From positions 1 to 64,000 of the forward strand of contig NZ_JBFEFG010000241.1 in the NCBI RefSeq assembly GCF_040718835.1: DNA of 64,000 nucleotides, written 5' to 3'. Positions 9,599-18,889 of this stretch are shown piece after piece. The position numbers were made by a program, and so were the translations under genes. The DNA comes from Bremerella sp. JC817 (GTDB lineage Bacteria > Planctomycetota > Planctomycetia > Pirellulales > Pirellulaceae). Under the pieces are notes generated by a model that searched no databases, was not told the origin of the DNA, and worked only from the letters and a program-made list of their open reading frames with translations. Every line of letters begins with the position of its first letter. Position 1 is the first letter of the stretch.

Positions 9599-9961
9599 TT
9601 ACTTGGTTAAGTCGAAGTCGAACGTCGTTTTCTCTGGCGTGACGATGGCGACCAGTTGGCTGTCGGTGCCAGCGTATTTTTCGAACATCGGATCGATCGA
9701 CATACCATCTTGCGACATCCGGAATATGCTAACCGTGTATTCCCCAGGCAACAGTTCGTCGACGACGAACTTTCCGTTGCCGTTGGTCACCGCGCGCCCG
9801 ACCGTCGGCAGGTGTTCGGCTTGAAAGGTCACCTCCGCGTCGCGGCAAGGTTTTCCTTCCATCAAAATGCTGCCGCTGACTTCCACGACGTTCTCAGGCG
9901 TGATTGCCTGAGAACATCCAACCAGCGCGACGATCAGTGACAACATCATTAGAAATCTCAT
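9599..9961 (-). CDS. Small lipoprotein with carboxypeptidase-regulatory-like beta domain
   Basis: 120 aa; ATG 9961 has AAGGAG 5 bases upstream. Residues 1-16 are a lipoprotein signal with the lipobox LVGC, Cys16 being the lipidation site. The mature part is a single transthyretin/CarboxypepD_reg-like beta sandwich: VSGSILMEGKPCRDAEVTFQ, TNGNGKFVVDELLPGEYTV. Such lipoproteins are common in planctomycetes, often next to DUF1559 genes as here (19 bases after the DUF1559 stop, same strand). The function is unknown. Confidence 0.8.
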   Translation of the reverse strand: MRFLMMLSLIVALVGCSQAITPENVVEVSGSILMEGKPCRDAEVTFQAEHLPTVGRAVTNGNGKFVVDELLPGEYTVSIFRMSQDGMSIDPMFEKYAGTDSQLVAIVTPEKTTFDFDLTK

Positions 9962-9980
9962 CGCATCTCCTTCGTCGGTG

Positions 9981-10949
9981 CTAAAACGTCAACGTAACGA
10001 CTTCGCCGCTTTGCGGCGTTCCCATCGCAAACCACAAGTTGCCATCGATGGTGTCGGGGATAAATCGGACGCTCCCATCCATCATCCCGCCATTCACACC
10101 GCCGGGATGATAACTCCCCACCGTCGAGATGTTGCGGGCATAGGTACCGGAACCCCACGTTGGCTCAGGACTGTTAGGGGTTCCATTGCGATGAATGGTG
10201 TAGCCGATGTTCGACTGATACTGCCCGTCAAACCAGCTTCGGGCAAATTGGTTCTTATCGACTCCATTCTCCAGCACATAGTCGCGGCCTGGGGCGAACT
10301 CGCCGATGACCATCGTGTTGGAGAGCCCATCGGTCACGGCCGCCATCTTCATCTTGGGTGCCACGACCGGAGCGTTGTCGAGCGGAATCGGCGTTCCGGC
10401 TGAGAATGGATACTTCAGGCCCCAGAAGATCGAGAACACGCCGCCGTTGGGCGGACCATAGCGACCACACTGGCCGTAGCCATGGCTCGACATTGCCACC
10501 GGATAGTTGTTCGGACCACACGTGCTGATGTACGGCCCCAGTGGCGAGCTCGGGCACTCATAGGTTGCGACACGCATCGCTTTGACATGGGCGTTCTGCG
10601 ATGCCTTCATCCCGTAACGAAAGTCGACCTGGTCGTAGATATTCTTTTGTTCGATATAGGGCAACAAATAGGTATGCAAAGTATGGGCGTAAGGATTCCC
10701 CTCATCCCCTCCACATCCATCGGCACGGGTCGTGTGTGAGAAGTGCACGCCACGCGGTATGTGTCCGCCATTGACGTCCATATAGTTGTGCATTCCGAGC
10801 AACATCTGCTTGATGTTGTTGACACATTGCCCACGTCGCGCGGCCTCGCGTGCCATCTGCACCGCAGGCAAAAGAAGTGCGATTAAAACGCCAATAATTG
10901 CAATAACAACAAGCAATTCCACCAGCGTGAAGGCTGTTCGCTTCGGCAT
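9981..10949 (-). CDS. DUF1559 protein with type IV pilin-like N-terminus
   Basis: 322 aa from ATG 10949, with AGAGGGGAG just upstream. The N-terminus is a prepilin peptidase site and hydrophobic helix (RTAFTLVELLVVIAIIGVLI), so the protein should be processed like a pseudopilin. The rest is the planctomycete/verrucomicrobial DUF1559 domain: REAARRGQCVNNIKQ after the helix and, near the end, H-x9-DG (HPGGVNGGMMDG). These proteins occur in many copies per planctomycete genome; the role is not established, possibly in a pilus- or secretion-like fibre. It is followed by the small lipoprotein gene in the same operon. Confidence 0.93.
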   Translation of the reverse strand: MPKRTAFTLVELLVVIAIIGVLIALLLPAVQMAREAARRGQCVNNIKQMLLGMHNYMDVNGGHIPRGVHFSHTTRADGCGGDEGNPYAHTLHTYLLPYIEQKNIYDQVDFRYGMKASQNAHVKAMRVATYECPSSPLGPYISTCGPNNYPVAMSSHGYGQCGRYGPPNGGVFSIFWGLKYPFSAGTPIPLDNAPVVAPKMKMAAVTDGLSNTMVIGEFAPGRDYVLENGVDKNQFARSWFDGQYQSNIGYTIHRNGTPNSPEPTWGSGTYARNISTVGSYHPGGVNGGMMDGSVRFIPDTIDGNLWFAMGTPQSGEVVTLTF

Positions 10950-11367
10950 GATTCTCCCCTCTTCAAGTGTGTTCCCAACGGTAAAGACTCTGGACAGAGT
11001 TCCGCCTTATCCAAACTTGAGGGCTCAGCCCGATGGCTGGCATGGTGGGGGGCAAGATCTTGAGTTGCCTGGGAAGACCTCCAATCTGGCATAGTGGGAC
11101 ATAACGCCAGATCAAATTCAATATCATCCGAATGTTAATAACATTGGTGATATCTGTTCTTTAGATCTCGTGAACCGAAGATAAGCCATCCATGATGAAT
11201 CGCCCAGAGAAAAACGACAACGTTCAGGGCCAATCTGAAAAGTTTTTCTGGCCGCCCTGATAGTGGAAAGGTCTCTACCAAAAGGAGGCACTCTAATCAC
11301 GACACCCCGCCCATGACGGAAGAACTATTTCCGCAGGGGATGTGTACTACCGCGCGAGGCTTACTTC
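10950..11367. other. Intergenic region (418 bases) between two minus-strand genes
   Basis: No gene is seen. It contains the 14-base palindrome ACTCTG-GA-CAGAGT (10987-11000), 38-51 bases upstream of the DUF1559 start and a possible operator; the AT-rich palindrome listed at 11121-11153; and an imperfect hairpin at 11225-11259 (CAGGGC...GCCCTG with an inner GAAAA/TTTTC stem). On the minus strand that hairpin could serve as a weak terminator for the 11368-13230 gene, although its T run is about 10 bases away. Confidence 0.5.
11121..11153. repeat. Nested AT-rich inverted repeat
   Basis: The core AATGTTA-A-TAACATT (11131-11145) is a perfect palindrome. Outside it, ATATCA (11121-11126) mirrors TGATAT (11148-11153), with spacers of 4 and 2 bases. 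It sits about 170-205 bases upstream of the DUF1559 gene in an AT-rich stretch. It could be an operator for a dimeric regulator or a cruciform; no regulator is identified. Confidence 0.6.
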
Positions 11368-13230
11368 TCAGCTTGCCTCGTCTACCCCGTCATCGACGTC
11401 GTCGTTCAAATCAGACAGCTCTTCAATATCACGATTGCCACAGAAATTGAACTCCGTCAGTTCGATCGGAAAGATCCACACGGGCTCGAAACCGAACCTA
11501 GGCAACGAAATCGGGAGTTGTTCGTACACCACAAAGTTCATTCCGTCCAGCTCGTCGATGAGAGCCTGGCTCACGGACTTCGGCACGTGGAAGACTTCCC
11601 ACTCGTTTTCCGCATTGAACCCCGTGATATAGACGTATGGATCTTCTTCGGGCGTCGCAGGAATGTCGGAAGCCGACGTCGGTGGTGCCGTGACAGGTTT
11701 CGACTTCCCGATTTCTTTCGTCATCATCGAAAAGTCGACGAGCCCCACTTTCAAATCGTGATTGAAGTCGAAAGCGAAGCCTTCGTCACCGGTGATCGCA
11801 AGAGGACCTTTCGCCATTTGCTCTAGCAGCGCGTCGAGGTCCGCGCGATCGATGCGGCCGTCGTCGTTGGTATCGAAGGCGACCGGATGAAACTCTCCAG
11901 CGATCGTGGGCGAAACCATCGCGGACTCTTCATTCCCGCTGACCTGGGCTTCGTCGAGCCACATCACGTTGGTCTCTGGCGTGGGATAGTAGCCCTCGGA
12001 TTGAATCGCAATCCCAACTGGATCGTCCGCGTTGGGCTTCTGGACAAAACGCGCGACCAGGACCCGATCGCCGATGGCGTAGCCTGAGAGATCAATGCCA
12101 TGCAGCGTGCCGGTGGTGACACGGACACCGTTTTCATCGGTGACGGTCTCCAGCGAGGCGTCGCCAATCGCGGCGACCATCTCAGGATCGTCTAGCCAAT
12201 ATGCCTTCGACTTCATTACCCAGTTCAAATCGACTGGGCCAGACTTCATATCAGCACCAACGGTTACCCAAAGCTCGCCTGGGACTTCCTCCCATTCGTT
12301 GAAGCGGTTGCTGCTGCTTATTTGCCCAGGCTCCAGCGGCAAGCCAGAGCTCTTCGCTCCGAGAGGCAGCGAGGGATCACGCGTGAGTTGAATGTCGACG
12401 ACCGTCCGCTCGTGCGTCCACCGATTTTCTACTGGGAAACCGAGCCGCAGCCGAATGATCGGAGGCAATCCACTCGGTATCAGGATGCCCGCATCCCAGG
12501 GCTGTTCGACGGGCGGCTGTTCCATTAGATGCTGCGGGATCGCGTCGATCGGCTGCAGCGGTTCTGCGGAAGCAGGTTCGTAGGTCCAGACGTGAGCCTG
12601 GCCATCCTTTTGCAGCTCGAAATAAAGTTTCCCGTTCTCAGTCAGCATCCCTTCCGCTTCCGGGATCGTTTCGCCAGGTTGGAAGCCTTCAAAGCGATGC
12701 AGCAACGTGGCTTCGCCAGCCCCTTGGTTCGCGGCAGGATCGAACTTCCAAAGCTGCACTTCCTGCGAGTTCTTGGTCTGGAAATAGATCTGCCCGTCCA
12801 GCAGCGTCACTTGAATGATGCTGGTTGGATAGACCGACCAGCGAAAGTTAGTTACGGCTCGTTCCGCAGGCTGACCATCGGCGTCGGCCTGATCGAATTC
12901 GAACAACTGCGAGATTCCATTGGCATCGCGGCCGTTGTGATACGCCTTGTCCCCCAGAAACACGACTGAGTCGGCGGTATAGCGTGGCTCGAGTGAATTG
13001 CTGAACAGCACGTATGGAATCGGAACCACTGGCTCCATAGGGCTATCTGGCGCCAAAACAGACGTCATCAGCGTACGGACTTCCAACGTCTCGATCGGCA
13101 GACGTCGGTTCGTCCGGACCGACGAACGCACGGCCGCTTTGGCAGCGGACGGACGCAAAAGCCACGATATGGCAGTTGAGATCACGGCGAAATATCTCGC
13201 GGAGGCGTCCCACGACGGATATGGGTACAC
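11368..13230 (-). CDS. Large exported protein with EF-hand/dockerin-type repeats
   Basis: 620 aa. The N-terminus carries a basic stretch followed by LPIETLEVRTLMTS, resembling the planctomycete 'LExRxLL' motif found at the start of many large secreted proteins. The middle has beta-rich repeats that look like propeller strands (SQLFEFDQADADG, VQLWKFDPAANQG, HVWTYEPASAEP). Two calcium-loop-like segments follow at about 470-520: DTNDDGRIDRADLDALL and DFNHDLKVGLVDF, as in dockerin type I repeats. The C-terminus is very acidic (DLNDDVDDGVDE). Location is probably cell surface or secreted; the binding partner is unknown. The start is uncertain; GTG or ATG codons nearby would change only the leader. 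Confidence 0.65.
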   Translation of the reverse strand: MYPYPSWDASARYFAVISTAISWLLRPSAAKAAVRSSVRTNRRLPIETLEVRTLMTSVLAPDSPMEPVVPIPYVLFSNSLEPRYTADSVVFLGDKAYHNGRDANGISQLFEFDQADADGQPAERAVTNFRWSVYPTSIIQVTLLDGQIYFQTKNSQEVQLWKFDPAANQGAGEATLLHRFEGFQPGETIPEAEGMLTENGKLYFELQKDGQAHVWTYEPASAEPLQPIDAIPQHLMEQPPVEQPWDAGILIPSGLPPIIRLRLGFPVENRWTHERTVVDIQLTRDPSLPLGAKSSGLPLEPGQISSSNRFNEWEEVPGELWVTVGADMKSGPVDLNWVMKSKAYWLDDPEMVAAIGDASLETVTDENGVRVTTGTLHGIDLSGYAIGDRVLVARFVQKPNADDPVGIAIQSEGYYPTPETNVMWLDEAQVSGNEESAMVSPTIAGEFHPVAFDTNDDGRIDRADLDALLEQMAKGPLAITGDEGFAFDFNHDLKVGLVDFSMMTKEIGKSKPVTAPPTSASDIPATPEEDPYVYITGFNAENEWEVFHVPKSVSQALIDELDGMNFVVYEQLPISLPRFGFEPVWIFPIELTEFNFCGNRDIEELSDLNDDVDDGVDEAS

Positions 13231-13371
13231 GGTTGGGGCGTATTAGAGACTTGGCTGGCTGCCGGTCTGGAATGGGGAGCATCGCACCCCACCAGAGGCA
13301 TTGGATGCTTAGTCTATCTACGGAATTCCCAAAAACAACCGCGACAAACCGGAAATTCCCGATTCGCGCAC

Positions 13372-13839
13372 TCAACCCCGAATAGATTGCAAGTCAGCAA
13401 GTAGCATTTCCCGGGACGATGCCTCACCAACCTGTTTCGCAAGTTGTTCGGCCGTATCGAGATGGCGATTTGCTGCGGTCATTTCGCCACAGATCGCCGC
13501 GGCTCGCGCCAGAGCTTCATAGGCGTAGGCCTGATAGAAGGGGGGCGTCCCCCGGGCGTACTTCAGGCAGAGTTGCCCACACTGCTTGGCCATCGCCCCG
13601 TCGCTCAGCAGGGCGAAGACTCGCGAAAGCTGCCAATAGCCGACCGAGCGTGATTGATCGGTCAAGTCTTCGCGGTGACGCCAATGCCACATCGATGCCG
13701 CCGCATGGCATAGCAAATCGATGTCTTCTTCCAAGCCACGGTCGGTCTTTTCGATGAGTTCCCAGGCCGTGTTGAACGCTTCGGCCGAAAACTGACGATG
13801 GGCCAACTTGCGATCGAAGGGAGATGGTTCGGCAGACAT
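13372..13839 (-). CDS. Conserved helical (TPR-like) protein of unknown function
   Basis: 155 aa, soluble, no signal peptide. The chain is all-helical with a recognisable pattern: HRQFSAEAFNTAWELIEK, DIDLLCHAAASMWHWRH, GYWQLSRVFALLSDGAMAKQCGQLCLKYA, and AYEALARAAAICGEMTAANRHL. The last two look like TPR units. I recall similar proteins in many actinobacteria and other phyla, all uncharacterised. It stands alone between the secreted protein gene and the opgGH operon. No SD is visible before the ATG. Confidence 0.7.
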   Translation of the reverse strand: MSAEPSPFDRKLAHRQFSAEAFNTAWELIEKTDRGLEEDIDLLCHAAASMWHWRHREDLTDQSRSVGYWQLSRVFALLSDGAMAKQCGQLCLKYARGTPPFYQAYAYEALARAAAICGEMTAANRHLDTAEQLAKQVGEASSREMLLADLQSIRG

Positions 13840-13960
13840 GGCACACTGTCATAGGGACCGAGTGACAAACGAGCGACAAAGGCTGCCCGCATTTCTAGGC
13901 GGCAAGCGGCCAATGATCAAGAGAGTTCTTAAGCCGAAATCTTCCACCAAGAAAAGATGT

Positions 13961-13983
13961 ATGCCCACGCAGAACGTGGGCAT
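13961..13983 (-). terminator. Hairpin after opgH, probable terminator
   Basis: A perfect 9-bp stem, ATGCCCACG (13961-13969) with CGTGGGCAT (13975-13983), and a 5-base loop. It is 33 bases past the opgH stop. Read on the minus strand it is followed by ACATCTTTTCTT, a weak T tract. Confidence 0.6.
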
Positions 13984-14016
13984 AACACCTGAGATGGTTG
14001 ACTTCTCTCGGTCGGC

Positions 14017-16644
14017 TTAGCGATAAGCCAGAGCCGACTTCGGCTGACGCTGCGAACGCAACTGAATGTGCAGTTGCTCCATAGCGTACCGATTGTTCTG
14101 AACCTGGAAGCGAACCTGTGGAGGTAAGGCCTGCAGCCCGTCCTTCTTCACGATCGCTTGAATTTCCATCAACTGATCGCGGAAGACAGGAATCTCGCGA
14201 TCGGCCGTGCGAAGGATCCCCAAGTGCAGCACCAGGTAAGCCGGATCTTCCAAAACCAACTGGAATGGATCGGTCCTCGACGCACCTTGCTTTTCACGGA
14301 AGGCTTGAGCCAAGGCAGTCTTCTGAGCGGTCAGCACTTCTGGGCTGTGGACTTCTTCACCGATCATCAGCAGACCATTCTTCTTCAAGTTGCGACCAAT
14401 TTCGAGGCTCCCCAGAACCATCGAGATCGGCACCGAGAAGAGCAGGCCAACCAAAACCGGAGACAGCCAGAACAGAAACGCCGGAGCGGTCATGAACAAT
14501 CCTGTCGTGACGACCAAGCCAATAAGGGTATGCCCCCAATGCATCATGATCGCATCGCCCAGGCTCACGCCGGTGTCGTCACGCTGCTGAGCGTTCCACT
14601 TCACCTTCTTGCCGCGAAGCGTTGCCAACACAAACTGGCTGTGCAGCAGCATCATGATCGGAGCGATCAGGATCGCGATGGCGGTTTCGAGCAGGACGCT
14701 CATCCAGGCCTTCTCGCGAACTTCGGGGGTATCGTGCGGAGCTGGTCGCAGATAAAGAGCGATCAGACCGAATGCTTTCGGCAACAGCAGCATGCCCATC
14801 GTTGCGGCGAACAAGCCACCGGCCAGCCCACCCAGGATGGCATTGCCTTCGGAACCACCGCTGATAATGGCTGCGATCAGCGATAGCGACAGGAACACCA
14901 GCCACAGTGGCGACGAAAGATAGCTCATCACCCCCATGCTCAGGTGCAGGCGGCTGGCTGGGTGAAAACCGTCCGCCAACAGCAAGCCCATGTGCTGCAT
15001 ATTACCCTGGCACCAACGTTGGTCACGCTGGGCGTAGTCGAGCATAGTGGTTGGACATTCTTCGTAGCTGCCTTGCAGATCGTGAGCGAGGCAAATCTTC
15101 CAGCCAGCGCGACGCATCAAAGCGGCTTCGACAAAGTCGTGGCTGAGGATTTCACCACCCAGTGGACCATTACCTGGCAGCACTGGCAAATCGCAGTGTT
15201 CCATGAATGGCTTAATGCGGATGATGGCGTTGTGTCCCCAGTAGTTGCCGTCGCATTCCGACCAAAGGGCGAACCCTTCGAGGAAGACGCGACCGTAGAC
15301 CTGGGCAGCGAACTGCTGAGTCCGGGCAAAGAACGACTGACGATTGACTGGGGTTGGTGGCACCTGCAGGATACCGATCTTCGGATCGTTTTCCATGCGG
15401 CGAACCATTTCGACCAGCGTCGCCCCGTCCATCACGCTGTCGGCGTCGAGGACGATCATGTAAGGATAGTGGTCACCCCAACGCTGACAGAAGTCGGCGA
15501 TGTTACCTGCCTTGCGGCTGACATTCTTGGGGCGGTGACGGTAGTAAACATTGCAACTATCGCCGAGGTCGATCACCAGCTTGGCCCAGGCACGTTCTTC
15601 TTCCAGCCAGATGTCTGGGTTGGTCGTGTCGGACAAAACAAACAGGTCAAACTTCTCGGCGGCTGCAATCGATTTCAGCGAAAGGGCAACCGCTTTCAGG
15701 TTGGCCATCACGCTGGAAGTGTCTTCGTTATAGATTGGCATCAGGATGGCGCTGCGTGGCAGTCCGGCGAGATAGCCTTCGTCGCCAGGGCTAAGCGTGT
15801 TCTTCTGTTTCTTCGAGAACAGGATCGAAGCCAACCCCATCGAGGCGGTCCAGAAGCTGAACGCGATCCAGAAGAACAGCAACACGAACAGCGCCACCAG
15901 GGGATACTGGAAGAACCCGGTCGCGCTGACGGTTTCCCAGTAGGCTGCCGCTGCGGCACCTGTCGTCAGCACCGTCAGGAAGGCGAGCAAACCACGCGTC
16001 ACGTTGAAGCAGTTCAACACCGAGCAATCGGTCTGCTGAGAAGCGGGTGCCTGGTCGCGTTGATCTCGTTTGGCTTGTTGCCAGCCGAGCTTTTCCGCCA
16101 ACTGCTTTCCCCAACGAGGCAGAAGTGGCAGCTCCTGCTTGGTCATTTCTTTCGGCTTGGAGTGTGGCACGACCTGCTTTCGCTTGGTCTTGGCATTGGC
16201 GACCAGTGGTTCTGGCAAGGTGTCGCCCAGGAGGCCTTCCGGATGTTGATTTAGTAGTTCAGGCAAGTGCGCGCCGATGACGCCGGTCGGAATAGGCGAA
16301 TCGCTGGCGTCGTTTTCGACTTCAATGGCATGCACCCACTTGGCCAGCTTTTTGACGGTCAAACGTACCGCCAGTTTGCGGAGCCGCTTGCCGTTGGCTT
16401 TCGGATCGGTCGCGATCTGCTCGAGGGCGTCGCTGACGATTCGCTTGCTTTCGGCGGCGATGAATTCTGGATCGGTCAAACCGAGATCGCGCAGGTATTC
16501 AGCAACCACCATCTTGGCAGACCGAACATCCGATTCCGGTATCTCGACCAATGCAGGTACGTGGGGAAATACCGACCCCAGATCGGTATCGAAGGAATGT
16601 CCGAAGACAGCTCCGACATCGGTGGTTGAACTTAAATGGGACAT
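14017..16644 (-). CDS. opgH: Glucans biosynthesis glucosyltransferase OpgH (MdoH)
   Basis: 875 aa. ATG 16644 is chosen because GGAG lies 6 bases upstream; a GTG at 16656 is less likely. This inner-membrane GT2 enzyme polymerises UDP-glucose into the beta-1,2 backbone of osmoregulated periplasmic glucans. Visible: two N-terminal membrane helices, the GT2 core with LSDTTNPDIWL, VLDADSVMDG and the QRDQRWCQGN motif, then several C-terminal membrane helices. The length is close to E. coli MdoH. It overlaps the end of opgG by 13 bases, so the two are translationally coupled. Confidence 0.95.
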   Translation of the reverse strand: MSHLSSTTDVGAVFGHSFDTDLGSVFPHVPALVEIPESDVRSAKMVVAEYLRDLGLTDPEFIAAESKRIVSDALEQIATDPKANGKRLRKLAVRLTVKKLAKWVHAIEVENDASDSPIPTGVIGAHLPELLNQHPEGLLGDTLPEPLVANAKTKRKQVVPHSKPKEMTKQELPLLPRWGKQLAEKLGWQQAKRDQRDQAPASQQTDCSVLNCFNVTRGLLAFLTVLTTGAAAAAYWETVSATGFFQYPLVALFVLLFFWIAFSFWTASMGLASILFSKKQKNTLSPGDEGYLAGLPRSAILMPIYNEDTSSVMANLKAVALSLKSIAAAEKFDLFVLSDTTNPDIWLEEERAWAKLVIDLGDSCNVYYRHRPKNVSRKAGNIADFCQRWGDHYPYMIVLDADSVMDGATLVEMVRRMENDPKIGILQVPPTPVNRQSFFARTQQFAAQVYGRVFLEGFALWSECDGNYWGHNAIIRIKPFMEHCDLPVLPGNGPLGGEILSHDFVEAALMRRAGWKICLAHDLQGSYEECPTTMLDYAQRDQRWCQGNMQHMGLLLADGFHPASRLHLSMGVMSYLSSPLWLVFLSLSLIAAIISGGSEGNAILGGLAGGLFAATMGMLLLPKAFGLIALYLRPAPHDTPEVREKAWMSVLLETAIAILIAPIMMLLHSQFVLATLRGKKVKWNAQQRDDTGVSLGDAIMMHWGHTLIGLVVTTGLFMTAPAFLFWLSPVLVGLLFSVPISMVLGSLEIGRNLKKNGLLMIGEEVHSPEVLTAQKTALAQAFREKQGASRTDPFQLVLEDPAYLVLHLGILRTADREIPVFRDQLMEIQAIVKKDGLQALPPQVRFQVQNNRYAMEQLHIQLRSQRQPKSALAYR

Positions 16645-18251
16645 AGATATCTCCACGATTCTGAGAAGAGCTCCTCCTCGTCAACGAGGTGAACCTCCAT
16701 CTCCATAGCGTACGGTGTGTCCGGGACCAGGTTGCACGTCACTTCCACGGTGTTTAAAGCGGTTCGCCGGACGACGATGTTTTCCGCTTTGCCACGTTGC
16801 ACATCGATATGCGAATGCAACTGGCGTTCCGTAGAGAATTTGGAAATGGCGTCGCCTTGAAAGACGACGGTGAGACGGAGGGAGGATTTGTCCGAGCGAT
16901 CGACTCGGAAATCAGTCACTTTGGCAAGCGAATGCTGCTTGGGTGACTGGCTGAGAAAGGCAATTTCATACTCCAGATCGATCGGCTCACCGACCTTCAC
17001 TGGTTGTTTAGGCATCCAGTAAGCGCCGATGTTATCGATCCCTTCATGCTCGGAAGGCAGCTCTAACAACTGGACGGCACCATCCTGCCAAGGCGTCTTC
17101 GGCGTGATCCACACGCTGGGTCGCAAATGATACTTGGCCTCGTCATCCTTGTATCGGCTGGGCAAGCGTTCGGCCTGCATCAATCCAAAGCCGTGAAGCT
17201 CTTTCGCATCATAATTACTAAGGGACGGAAAATCCAAGCGGTTCAACGAACGTCGAATCCAATCGTTTTCGCCATGTTGGATCAGCAAACTATCGGCGTC
17301 GTGGACGCGCGGTCGTGGGTCGTTCTCGGGGCCAGGCTTACCGGGTCCCCACATGAACATACTGGTCAATGGAGCAATCCCAACCTTCTCTGGCACACGG
17401 CGGAAGTAAAGTCGAGCCTTCACGTCGATGGTCATCGTGTCGTTTGGATGAATCACCAGGGCGTAGGCCCCGGCAACGCTCGGGCTGTCCAGCAACGCCC
17501 ACACCTTTAAATCACGCGAATCTGGCTTCGGAGTCTCGATCCAGAATTCACGAAATATTGGAAATTCTTCCGCCTTGGCGAGTCCAATGTCGACTGCCAG
17601 GCCGCGAACACTCGATCCGTAGAACTGTCCTGGCGAGATCGCACGGAAGTAACTCGCTCCGAGGAACGAGGCGATTTCGAGGTAGTTCTTTGAGTCGGGA
17701 AACTTGCCGATCACCTTCACCCCGGCATAGCCAAGGTCTTTCGGAGGATCGAGTCCGGCCAGTTCGCCCCGGTATTGGAACATCGTTTTGTCGAAATCCA
17801 ATCGGCTGGCCTGGTCACCGGAAGTGGCGCCGTCGGGTAGCAGCGAAACCTGGACTTCGTCGCGGAAGATATAACCGCGATGAAAGAACTCAAGCCAGAA
17901 CGGCAGGGATTCCTTCTTCCAGATCGAGCGTACGTGCTCGAAGGCGATCAAACGATAGGTATCGTAGTTGAGCTCTTTAAGGTCCTCGGGAAGCTCGTGC
18001 GAAGATTCGTACTCGCGCTGCGAGTGCTCTTTCGCTTTCGCGTCCATCGCGGCAAAGATGGGATCAGCAGCCATGGCTGCATCGACCGACGAACGCTTTT
18101 TCGATTCGTCGAGTTCTGCCGCACCTAAATATTGTGGCGAACCGCAGATCGCGGCGCCGAAAAGCATCGCTCCCAGCAGCCAACGCCGATAGGTTCGACG
18201 CGACCGCAGAGACGGACGGTGGTGGTTGTTGAAACAAAGATCGACAGCCAT
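16632..18251 (-). CDS. opgG: Glucans biosynthesis protein OpgG/OpgD family
   Basis: 539 aa from ATG 18251; the frame continues upstream to a TTG (18326) but without a sensible leader. The N-terminus has SRRTYRRWLLGAMLFGAA, a twin-arginine-like signal as in OpgD, though a Sec signal is also possible. The mature protein shows MdoG features: YDTYRLIAFEHVRSIWKK, FHRGYIFRDEV, ASFLGASYFRA, and YGSSVRGLAVDIGL. OpgG acts in the periplasm on the glucan backbone made by OpgH. Whether it is functionally OpgG or OpgD is unsure, but the single copy beside opgH fits OpgG. A hairpin sits 21 bases before the start. Confidence 0.92.
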   Translation of the reverse strand: MAVDLCFNNHHRPSLRSRRTYRRWLLGAMLFGAAICGSPQYLGAAELDESKKRSSVDAAMAADPIFAAMDAKAKEHSQREYESSHELPEDLKELNYDTYRLIAFEHVRSIWKKESLPFWLEFFHRGYIFRDEVQVSLLPDGATSGDQASRLDFDKTMFQYRGELAGLDPPKDLGYAGVKVIGKFPDSKNYLEIASFLGASYFRAISPGQFYGSSVRGLAVDIGLAKAEEFPIFREFWIETPKPDSRDLKVWALLDSPSVAGAYALVIHPNDTMTIDVKARLYFRRVPEKVGIAPLTSMFMWGPGKPGPENDPRPRVHDADSLLIQHGENDWIRRSLNRLDFPSLSNYDAKELHGFGLMQAERLPSRYKDDEAKYHLRPSVWITPKTPWQDGAVQLLELPSEHEGIDNIGAYWMPKQPVKVGEPIDLEYEIAFLSQSPKQHSLAKVTDFRVDRSDKSSLRLTVVFQGDAISKFSTERQLHSHIDVQRGKAENIVVRRTALNTVEVTCNLVPDTPYAMEMEVHLVDEEELFSESWRYLCPI

Positions 18252-18889
18252 GAAGCGAGCCTGTGGTGTTGGTGTTGCTAGCGCCTGTGGCGCAACACTA
18301 CGCCGTAAATGCACGAGCCGTGCCAAATAATGATTTGGATTTGGCTAACACATTTGGGAGATTGAATGCAAGACATTTGGGCCTTGCAACGAGGGGAAGC
18401 CAGCCCATAGACCGGCGGTAAGGGAACCCGCCGAGATTGCGAAGTTCTTGCATAGATTGGACAAAAAAAGCTCACACGTTTGACGTGGCAGGTAACGATT
18501 CGGAGTGATGCCAAATTGACCGATCGAGTGTGCAGAAATTGCACAGTCCGTCCCGGGTTCTACAAATTTGCCAGCTTTTACTCCCGGCTCACTTGCCATT
18601 TCCCCAGCGATGGGATTGCGCTTCGCTTGGGTGGGCGAGATTCTCCCCGGCCGAATGGCGTTCTTTATATTCCGATGGAATAACTGGAAATTTATCCGAA
18701 CGCTCTCTTAGCGGCACTTTGAGTTGGCAGTCGAACTGCCAATCGGAACGCACTTCGGCCGCTCGTTTGGTAAGCCACGCCACCGACTTCTGAAAATGCC
18801 CCGCAACAATGACTTGCGGGTTTCCGGCGCGATGATTGCGTTACTGGGTGACATCGCTGCAACAACATCTCCCCGTCCTGGATAGAACC
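18252..18889. other. Divergent intergenic region between opgG and egtD (638 bases)
   Basis: No credible gene: the short open frames on both strands have no RBS or family features. Several perfect hairpins are present: CGGCGG/CCGCCG (18413-18418 and 18428-18433); TTGGCAGT-CGA-ACTGCCAA (18724-18742); CCCGCAA/TTGCGGG (18800-18806 and 18814-18820, followed by TTT). The last lies 70-90 bases before egtD and could be an attenuator-like element in its leader. Promoters for both operons should be here, but I cannot place them with confidence. Confidence 0.5.
18272..18298 (-). promoter_or_regulatory. Stem-loop in the opgG leader
   Basis: GTGTTGC (18272-18278) pairs with GCAACAC (18292-18298), and alternatively GCGCC (81-85) with GGCGC (89-93) inside the same stretch. 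It lies 21-47 bases upstream of the opgG ATG in the mRNA. Its place suggests an effect on translation or mRNA stability; this is inferred from position only. Confidence 0.4.

Noticed and set aside
14944..16254. A 436-codon open frame on the plus strand
   Set aside because: Opposite opgH; no recognisable domain and an unnatural composition.
18345..18793. Several 60-90 codon frames on both strands in the opgG-egtD gap
   Set aside because: No RBS, mutual overlap, no hydrophobic leader or domain; more likely a control region with hairpins.
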